Of a stretch of 11,072 nt of DNA, positions 6,990 through 11,072 are shown piece after piece (position 1 is the stretch's first letter; each line of letters begins with the position of its first letter). The notes under the pieces were generated by a model that did not search any database, was not told where the DNA came from, and saw only the letters and a list, made by a program, of their open reading frames with translations. The DNA comes from CAYPZU01 sp964415395 (GTDB lineage: Bacteria; Chlamydiota; Chlamydiia; Chlamydiales; SM23-39): the NCBI GenBank assembly GCA_964415395.1, contig CAYPZU010000066.1:1-11072 (forward strand), written 5' to 3'. The position numbers and the translations under genes are program-made.

Positions 6990-7737
6990 ACTCCTCTCTC
7001 TCCTTTTATTTGCGCCTTCGCTTTATTCGATCACCCATGTGATCGGAGATAGCCATGTCCGGGCCTTTTCCGATGTGGAAAATTGCTGGGTTCACCACGT
7101 TGGACCCATCTTAATGCACCGTGTCGGAAGAGACGGCCTTGCGAGTTTCAACCTGCGGTATTTCGGGGTCGGCGAGGGAGATACGGCTGTCTATGTTTTC
7201 GGAGAAATCGACGTCCGCTGCCATATCGTCAAGCAGAGGGATCTGCAAATGGTTTCCCTCCAGGAGATCATCGATGAACTCGCGGGGAAATACATCCAGA
7301 CGATTTTAGACAATCAGTCCCAATACGAATCTCTCCAGAGCGTCGTCTATAATGTGGTGCCGCCTGTAAAATGGGAGGTCTTCAGTCCTGAATTTCCCTT
7401 TTACGGGACAGCTGAAGAACGAGTCGAGTCGGCTCTCCTTCTAAATGGAGCTTTGAAAAAGCTCTGCGAGCAGCACAAACTTTCTTTTCTCGACGTGTAT
7501 GACGCTTATTCGAATGAAGACGGGTCGCTGCGCCTCGAGCTGAGCGATGGGAACGTCCATATCCACCTAGCGCACAATTCGCGGCTGAAAGAAGAGCTGC
7601 ACAAAATCGTCTCGTGCAGACCTCTCAGAAGAAATGACTCATTTGGAGTAGCGGTCGAGGAAGGTGAGGAGGAGGAATCCGCGGAAGCTCCAGAGAAAGA
7701 GCCGGAGGAAATGAATCGAGATGAAGCGGTTGAATGA
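6973..7737 (+). CDS. SGNH/GDSL-hydrolase-like protein
   Basis: The protein has about 254 residues. The block HVIGDSHVRAF (GDSH at 25-28 from the proposed start) resembles SGNH hydrolase block I with the nucleophile Ser. A late SDGNVHIHLAHN could supply the Asp/His of block V, and an Asn-containing YNVVPPVKW sits between. Such enzymes act on esters of lipids or carbohydrates; the substrate here is unknown, and this subfamily may be non-enzymatic. The start is uncertain. TTG at 6973 gives a hydrophobic, signal-like leader (KLLSLLLFAPSLYS) and overlaps the barrel gene by 17 bp; an ATG at 6940 is the alternative. The last roughly 33 residues are Glu-rich and lie antisense to the convergent gene ending at 7639, so the tail may be an accidental extension. 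Confidence 0.7.
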   Translation: MTTGSKLLSLLLFAPSLYSITHVIGDSHVRAFSDVENCWVHHVGPILMHRVGRDGLASFNLRYFGVGEGDTAVYVFGEIDVRCHIVKQRDLQMVSLQEIIDELAGKYIQTILDNQSQYESLQSVVYNVVPPVKWEVFSPEFPFYGTAEERVESALLLNGALKKLCEQHKLSFLDVYDAYSNEDGSLRLELSDGNVHIHLAHNSRLKEELHKIVSCRPLRRNDSFGVAVEEGEEEESAEAPEKEPEEMNRDEAVE

Positions 7738-8064
7738 TTTGATCGTGAGCGGCGGGAAAAACCGGGGAAAGAGCAGGAAAAGCGAGAGGATCCAGACGGC
7801 TCCGATGAGAAGCGTGTTGATGAAGAGCATGAACCAGCCTGGCTCGCCAGTCAGGTAAACGGCAAGCAGGGCTGCCGTGAGAGCCTCCGCCCCCATCAGG
7901 GGGAAGGCGAAGTAGGAAGAGCGGCGGCGGTTGAAGGCTTCGAGGTTCCGCGCCGCATCTTTAGGGAGAAAGCGAAGAGTTGGATTGTGGACGATCTGAA
8001 CGAACCAGGCGGTTCCGATGAGCGCCCACGTGACTGCAAAATGGATCCAGAATATCTCGTTCAT
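7639..8064 (-). CDS. Small integral membrane protein with four predicted helices
   Basis: I do not recognise the family. The 141-residue protein shows four hydrophobic helices near residues 5-24, 50-70, 78-99 and 115-135, with a basic Arg-rich loop (NRRRSS) after the first and a second basic patch (IKSFNRF) before the last. The first helix contains WFVQIVHNP, a pattern I associate with uncharacterised small membrane proteins. The ATG at 8064 overlaps the stop of the upstream secreted-protein gene as ATGA, so it is the third gene of a coupled minus-strand set headed by the Yip1-like protein. Its 3' end overlaps the convergent SGNH-like gene by 99 bp. The position suggests an envelope role together with its two partners. 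Confidence 0.75.
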   Translation of the reverse strand: MNEIFWIHFAVTWALIGTAWFVQIVHNPTLRFLPKDAARNLEAFNRRRSSYFAFPLMGAEALTAALLAVYLTGEPGWFMLFINTLLIGAVWILSLFLLFPRFFPPLTIKSFNRFISIHFLRLFLWSFRGFLLLTFLDRYSK

Positions 8065-8615
8065 GGCTTCAGGATGAATGTTTTCAGGAACCGTGCATAA
8101 ATCTTCTCGTCGAAAGAGCCTCTCTGCCCTTCCATCGCGATCAGGTAGAGCTTGTTGCCGACCATCATCGCCTGTCCGCGGAAGTAGCTCTTCCCGTTCT
8201 GTACGAGAAAGTTGATCGCCGGATTGCCGAGGAGCTGCGTCATGTCGGCAAATACGAGTTGGTTATCCGGATGGTGGTTCACGATTCCCTGCAGAAGCCC
8301 TTCGAGGCCGATCAGCTCCTGTCCGCCCGAAAGAGGCATCGGATAGGTCGCGATCAAAAGGAGGAAGATGCCGCGCTCTTCGAAAGGAGCCAGGTACACA
8401 TCGTAGTTCAGGCGGTAGGCTCCGTCAGCGACAGGAAGCGACTGCTGGATTAATTGAGGCGTTCCAGGAAACGCGATTTGACATTCGCCGTTCTTCGACT
8501 GGATCGATTTCCAGGGAGACACTTCATCCGCATNNNNNNNNNNGAGCATATGCGCTGCAAACAGAGCGAAAGCGAGGAACCAGACCCCAACTTTTTTCAC
8601 GATTTCTTTTTTCAC
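8061..8615 (-). CDS. Secreted protein of unknown function, interrupted by an assembly gap
   Basis: The roughly 184-residue product begins with a signal peptide (MKKEIVKKVGVWFLAFALFAAHML), then about four unknown residues where the assembly has ten Ns, then ADEVSPWKSIQ. The mature part contains IAFPGTPQLI near its start and ends with LYLIAMEGQRG and FLKTFILKP, a layout seen in small one-domain exported proteins, but I cannot name a family. The start is GTG at 8615, supported by a strong Shine-Dalgarno sequence (AGGAGG on the minus strand, 8621-8626) five bases upstream. It overlaps the Yip1-like gene stop as GTGA and the next start as ATGA. The reading frame is consistent across the gap, but the true gap length is unknown. 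It is probably periplasmic or surface-exposed. Confidence 0.78.
   Translation of the reverse strand: MKKEIVKKVGVWFLAFALFAAHMLXXXXADEVSPWKSIQSKNGECQIAFPGTPQLIQQSLPVADGAYRLNYDVYLAPFEERGIFLLLIATYPMPLSGGQELIGLEGLLQGIVNHHPDNQLVFADMTQLLGNPAINFLVQNGKSYFRGQAMMVGNKLYLIAMEGQRGSFDEKIYARFLKTFILKP
8534..8543. other. Assembly gap (10 Ns)
   Basis: Ten consecutive undetermined bases lie inside the signal-peptide region of the secreted-protein gene. Both sides read in one frame if the gap is 10 bp or differs from that by a multiple of three. The flanking codons give a plausible signal-peptide core before the gap and ADEVSPW after it, so little sequence is probably missing. Confidence 0.99.
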
Positions 8616-9325
8616 AGCCCCCTCCTCAGGAGTTCAAGCGATGTTTGTTCATTCCATAACTGCCATGCGGTTTTCGGCTCTTCGACGGATACTCCCAGAG
8701 AGAAAAGGAGAAGCAGCCAGAGAAGGGCCAGCACGACGCTGACGATCAGCCCTGCGACGATCACGTTGAAGATCGCTCTTAGAACCGAGTATTGCTGGAC
8801 TTCGGCCAGCGCATTCAGATAGATGACTAAAGACCAGATCGCCAGCACCACTTTGGAAATCAGGATGAAGAAGAGAACCGTGATCATCCCGTCGCTGAGC
8901 TGGTAGCCTTCGGGGAAATTCACAAAAAGCTGGCCGCCGAAAAGGACGATCATCAAAAGCCACAGCGGGACGTTCACCGCGATCGGCACGCAGGACCAGG
9001 CATAGGCCGCCCGGACGCACCGGTAGTCGGCGTCCCCTTTAAACCATTTCCCCGTCCAGTACACGGCGGCGCTCCAAACGGAAAAAGAGATGTAGCCCCA
9101 AAGAGGCGCAAGGACAAGAGCGATGATCAGGATCGCCAAAGGAGACAGCGAGCTGCCCAAAGACATCGACTGGCAGGAGTTGAGAAGCGAAGAGAAGCCA
9201 TAGATAGCAGCCAGAAGCCAAAGGGATTTATTCGGGTTGTCGGCTACGATCCGCGCGATCGTCGCCCGGGGCCGAGTCCAAATCGAGATCCAGGGACTCT
9301 GAGGGGTCGGGGTGTAGGGTTCCAT
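8612..9325 (-). CDS. Yip1-like multi-pass membrane protein (paralogue 1)
   Basis: This 237-residue protein resembles the bacterial Yip1 family (polytopic membrane proteins named after a yeast Rab-interacting protein; the bacterial function is unknown). An N-terminal amphipathic SPWISIWTRPRATIARIV segment is followed by about five hydrophobic helices, with short polar turns such as YWTGKWFKGDADYRCVRAAYAWS between helices two and three. The same order (PWxSxWxRP, ALxLAP, TGKWxxG, AxAWSxxPIAV, IWSLV, LRxxxNVIVA) recurs in the protein encoded at 9862-10476, so they are paralogues. Start choice: ATG at 9325, with GGTGG close upstream; TTG at 9334 and GTG at 9331 are in-frame alternatives. Its stop overlaps the next gene as GTGA, so it heads a coupled three-gene operon. 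A structured 110-nt element lies immediately upstream. Confidence 0.82.
   Translation of the reverse strand: MEPYTPTPQSPWISIWTRPRATIARIVADNPNKSLWLLAAIYGFSSLLNSCQSMSLGSSLSPLAILIIALVLAPLWGYISFSVWSAAVYWTGKWFKGDADYRCVRAAYAWSCVPIAVNVPLWLLMIVLFGGQLFVNFPEGYQLSDGMITVLFFILISKVVLAIWSLVIYLNALAEVQQYSVLRAIFNVIVAGLIVSVVLALLWLLLLFSLGVSVEEPKTAWQLWNEQTSLELLRRGL
8621..8626 (-). promoter_or_regulatory. Strong ribosome binding site for the GTG-start secreted-protein gene
   Basis: On the minus strand the sequence reads AGGAGG, then GGGCT, then GTG. The five-base spacing supports GTG at 8615 as the real start even though it is not ATG, and explains how this gene is translated right after the Yip1-like gene whose stop it overlaps. 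Confidence 0.75.
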
Positions 9326-9334
9326 ATCCACCAA

Positions 9335-9444
9335 TTTTCGGGTGCCCCTATCTACTCTGTCGCAACGCGGGGATCGTGCGGCGGTGAAAAAGCTTTCGCT
9401 TTCTGCACCTGTAGCTCAGCTGAGTAGCCAGAGGCACCCGAAAA
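9335..9444 (-). ncRNA. Candidate structured leader RNA or palindromic element before the Yip1-like operon
   Basis: Arms 9335-9357 and 9422-9444 pair over 23 positions. As DNA they differ at three positions, but read as minus-strand RNA two of these become G-U pairs, leaving one mismatch. Between them are two hairpins. One (9384-9408) has an AAAGC-GAAA-GCTTT core with a GNRA tetraloop and a further G-U pair on the minus strand. The other (9361-9380) has six base pairs with one bulge. The result is a three-way junction ending next to the Shine-Dalgarno sequence and ATG of the gene at 9325. I recognise no known riboswitch consensus. It could equally be a remnant of a small palindromic mobile element. 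Confidence 0.5.
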
Positions 9445-9578
9445 CTCATGGCGCCCACAGAGCTGATTCTAATAATTAACGGTTAATTTTACAAATTAAA
9501 GATAAATAAAATCGCGAAAACACTGAAACAAAGATAAATACAAATAAAAAAATCGCCTCCGAGAGAAGCTGTTATTTC
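9445..9578. other. AT-rich intergenic stretch with direct repeat and small palindrome
   Basis: No gene is visible. AAAGATAAATA occurs at 9498-9508 and again at 9530-9540, exactly 32 bp apart (about three helical turns). AATTAAC-G-GTTAATT (9474-9488) is a near-palindrome that could bind a protein. The position upstream of the Yip1-like operon makes this the likeliest promoter region, but I cannot identify a confident -35/-10 pair. Confidence 0.35.
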
Positions 9579-9853
9579 TGGGGGTGCGGGGGCTTTCCCC
9601 GCCTCTGTGCTCCTGGTGGCGATACTCTTTTCCCGGTAAATCATAAGATCGACTAGAACCAGCTCAGCGGAAAGAACGCGCTACCCGCTAAAAAATTGAA
9701 CCACCGAGATCACAGAGAACACAGAGAGAAAAAATCAGAGTTTCTCTTTGATTCATCTCATTGGGGGTGCGGGGGTTTTCCCCCGCCTCGGAGCTCTCGG
9801 TGCGCTCGGTGGTTAACCTGATTGGGGGAGTTCGAGGGGGCTTCCCCCCTCGA
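9579..9853. repeat. G/C-rich hairpin repeats and CCACCGAGA/CACAGAG-type intergenic repeat
   Basis: Two near-identical blocks of TGGGGGTGCGGGGG followed by C-runs lie at 9580-9602 and 9762-9786. Each forms a short stem (GCGGGG/CCCCGC at 9586-9602; GCGGGGG-TTTT-CCCCCGC at 9769-9786). A third stem (CGAGGGGG-CTTC-CCCCCTCG, 9833-9852) lies just past the stop of the Yip1-like gene ending at 9862. Around them sit ACCACCGAGATCACAGAG (9700-9717) and its inverted counterpart near 9799-9813, a class of intergenic repeat common in environmental genomes. The third hairpin could help end transcription, but it has no U-tract, so I do not call it a terminator. Confidence 0.6.
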
Positions 9854-9861
9854 TCGGGAAA

Positions 9862-10476
9862 CTATTTCACCATCATGTAGAAGTAGCGGACGATATTGAA
9901 GAGGAAGAACAGGAAGAAGGAAGAGAGGAACCGCGCGACGATCACATTGGCCAGCGAGCGGAGAATCGTAAAGCCCTGAATTTCCCGGATCGACTGGATG
10001 AGAAGAACTAAAGACCAAATGCTTAAGATGACAGTGATGAAGTTGATAAAGAGGGAGGAGGGACCGCCTGCGTCAAGAATGAAAACGAAGTCGGCATGGG
10101 CAGCCAACAGGACGAACCACATGACGACCGAGACAGCTATCGGTATATAGGACCAGGCCAGGGCCGCCCGTACATGGAGCGCCGGGGCTTTGCCGCCGAG
10201 CCACTTGCCGGTGAATTGGAAGACCCAACCGGCGAAATAAAGCCACGCCATGCCGATGATCGGAGCCAGGATGAGGGAAGCGATCAGGATTGCATAGAAA
10301 GGATAGGAAAGTCCGAGGGACCACCAGTTCGCAAAGAACAAAAGGTCCTGAAGAGCATAGAGGGAAGCCAGGTAAAAGACGCCGTATTTAGGATCCGTGT
10401 GGATGATCGATCGGATAGTAGACGTTGGACGCCCCCACATGGAGAGCCACGGATTTCCGCCGGCAGACTGAGACAT
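9862..10476 (-). CDS. Yip1-like multi-pass membrane protein (paralogue 2)
   Basis: The 204-residue protein aligns along its length with the one encoded at 8612-9325: PWLSMWGRPTSTIRSII near the N terminus, SLILAPIIGMAWLYF, TGKWLGGKA, AALAWSYIPIAV, LSIWSLVLL and ILRSLANVIVA. It has about five membrane helices and a basic, short C terminus, and lacks the C-terminal extension of paralogue 1. The membership call (bacterial Yip1 family) rests on this layout; its function is unknown. The ATG at 10476 has a good Shine-Dalgarno sequence (AAGGGGG on the minus strand, about four bases away). It stands alone, 536 bp from the other Yip1-like gene, with repeat-rich DNA between. Element B ends 54 bp upstream of its start codon, as element A precedes rnhC. 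Confidence 0.82.
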   Translation of the reverse strand: MSQSAGGNPWLSMWGRPTSTIRSIIHTDPKYGVFYLASLYALQDLLFFANWWSLGLSYPFYAILIASLILAPIIGMAWLYFAGWVFQFTGKWLGGKAPALHVRAALAWSYIPIAVSVVMWFVLLAAHADFVFILDAGGPSSLFINFITVILSIWSLVLLIQSIREIQGFTILRSLANVIVARFLSSFFLFFLFNIVRYFYMMVK

Positions 10477-10530
10477 AGTTCCCCCTTAACACTTTAGCTA
10501 AGTCGTAACCCATCCCGCTTTAAAGCGCAA

Positions 10531-10790
10531 TATACTAAAATAACATGAAGGGGCGGGAAAATGGCAAGGAGGCGCCCTGAATTCAAGCCAGGCTTTGCCG
10601 ATGCCGAATCCTACCCCAAAGACGCGACGTCTTTGGGGACCCCATAATTCACGAGGGGTCCTCAAAAAAGCCTCTTTTTTGGGGGAAGACGTTGCAGCTA
10701 AACTTAAAAAGTTTAGCGATGGAGGCAGGTCTTGAATCCAGCGGCTGTCCGACGACGCCAGAAACCGATTCTTCATGTTATTTGAGTATA
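10531..10790 (-). mobile_element. MITE-like terminal-inverted-repeat element, copy B with an 85-nt hairpin insert
   Basis: Copy B runs in the opposite direction to the element at 3404-3575. Its ends pair over 20 bases with one mismatch (TATACTAAAATAACATGAAG at 10531-10550 against 10771-10790), and TA dinucleotides may flank it as a target duplication. It keeps the GCTAAACTT/AAGTTTAGC hairpin. Relative to copy A it carries an extra segment, about 10609-10693, with three stems: 11 bp (10614-10638), 7 bp (10637-10661) and 8 bp (10663-10681). No protein is encoded. It lies 15 bp after the acidic-protein stop and 54 bp before the Yip1-like gene start, all on the minus strand. Confidence 0.82.
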
Positions 10791-10805
10791 GATAGAGGGA
10801 AGAAC

Positions 10806-11012
10806 TTACTCTTCGTCGGAAAGGTCTTCCAGCTCGTCGACTTCATCGTCGAATACGATTTCGTCCAGCTCGAGCTCATCGGCTTCTTCGAGAAGAGCCG
10901 CGGCATCCTCTTCCGCTTCCAGAACAAGAGGCTTCTTGACGGGAGCGGGGGATTGAGCCGGGATCTCGGCGTTCGATGCGATCAGAGCAAATGCAGTTGT
11001 TAAAACGATCAT
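10806..11012 (-). CDS. Small acidic, probably exported protein
   Basis: I do not recognise this 68-residue protein. It opens with a short hydrophobic stretch, MIVLTTAFALIASNA, that looks like a minimal signal peptide, then a Pro/Lys segment (AEIPAQSPAPVKKP), then about 40 residues dominated by Asp and Glu (for example EEADELELDEIVFDDEVDEL). The highly acidic, low-complexity tail suggests binding of cations or of a basic partner, but that is only an inference. The ATG at 11012 has a CAGGAG Shine-Dalgarno sequence nine bases upstream, which strengthens the case that this is a real gene; the same site sits in a hairpin. It is upstream of the second Yip1-like gene on the same strand, with element B between. 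Confidence 0.6.
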   Translation of the reverse strand: MIVLTTAFALIASNAEIPAQSPAPVKKPLVLEAEEDAAALLEEADELELDEIVFDDEVDELEDLSDEE

Positions 11013-11021
11013 ACAAATAAA

Positions 11022-11044
11022 CTCCTGTAGTTCACAGGAGGTGA
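11022..11044 (-). promoter_or_regulatory. Shine-Dalgarno-sequestering hairpin with anti-SD mimic
   Basis: On the minus strand the leader reads TCACCTCCTGT, GAACT, ACAGGAG, then nine bases and ATG. CTCCTGT pairs perfectly with ACAGGAG (7 bp, 5-nt loop), hiding the ribosome binding site of the acidic-protein gene. The upstream half, TCACCTCCT, equals the anti-Shine-Dalgarno tail of 16S rRNA. This predicts translational control by structure. Confidence 0.6.
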
Positions 11045-11072
11045 TTTTAAGCGATCAAAGAGCTTTAAGTAA

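Noticed and set aside
9832..9853. Rho-independent terminator after the second Yip1-like gene
   Set aside because: The stem is strong, but the minus-strand sequence after it is C-rich with no U-tract.
9335..9861. Complete tRNA gene
   Set aside because: Only a 5' half resembles a tRNA; there is no anticodon arm, T arm or closing acceptor strand.
9758..10018. 86-codon minus-strand frame overlapping the second Yip1-like gene
   Set aside because: It is an out-of-frame reading of the Yip1-like gene plus intergenic repeats.
10498..11003. Open frames covering element B on both strands (92 and 103 codons)
   Set aside because: They span the inverted-repeat element and the antisense of the acidic gene; no start signals or family traits.
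1..11072. CRISPR array, prophage, toxin-antitoxin or transposase gene
   Set aside because: No regularly spaced repeat-spacer units, phage structural genes, recognisable toxin-antitoxin pair or transposase motif was seen on either strand.

Overview
The window comes from a bacterium that I infer to be a member of the Chlamydiota (an environmental, chlamydia-like lineage, moderately GC-rich by eye). The best clue is the divergent pair of a short membrane-anchored RodZ-type helix-turn-helix protein and ribonuclease HIII, which are neighbours in Chlamydia (CT009/CT008). A Ser/Thr kinase fused to a formylglycine-generating-enzyme-like (FGE/sulfatase-modifying) domain, resembling chlamydial Pkn1, agrees with this. 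No rRNA gene or other decisive taxonomic marker is present.

Layout. Positions 1-403 hold no gene but contain a 36-bp perfect inverted repeat and short direct repeats. Positions 404-3176 (minus strand) are an operon: rodZ-like, then kinase-FGE fusion, then low-molecular-weight tyrosine phosphatase; the last two overlap as ATGA. Positions 3177-3587, between the divergent operons, hold a 168-bp imperfect palindrome and a 172-bp terminal-inverted-repeat element (copy A). Positions 3588-7737 (plus strand) carry rnhC, recN, an outer-membrane beta-barrel candidate and an SGNH-hydrolase-like protein, tightly packed. Positions 7639-9325 (minus strand) carry three translationally coupled genes: a Yip1-like membrane protein, a secreted protein broken by a 10-N assembly gap, and a four-helix membrane protein. 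Positions 9326-9861 hold no gene but contain a 110-nt structured element, an AT-rich stretch and G/C-rich hairpin repeats. Positions 9862-11012 (minus strand) carry a second Yip1-like paralogue and, upstream of it, a small acidic exported protein, with copy B of the inverted-repeat element between them.

Functional themes are cell shape and signalling (RodZ, kinase, phosphatase), nucleic-acid maintenance (RNase HIII, RecN) and the cell envelope (beta-barrel, Yip1-like and secreted proteins). The genes are mostly ordinary; the noncoding DNA is the unusual part. The strongest observation is the A/B element pair. The copies share 19-20 bp terminal inverted repeats and lie in opposite genomic orientation, but both point the same way relative to the gene downstream. 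They differ by a compensatory G-C to A-T change in an internal stem, which suggests a selected RNA or DNA fold. A three-way-junction-like sequence directly before the first Yip1 gene and a Shine-Dalgarno-sequestering hairpin before the acidic gene are further candidate leader structures.
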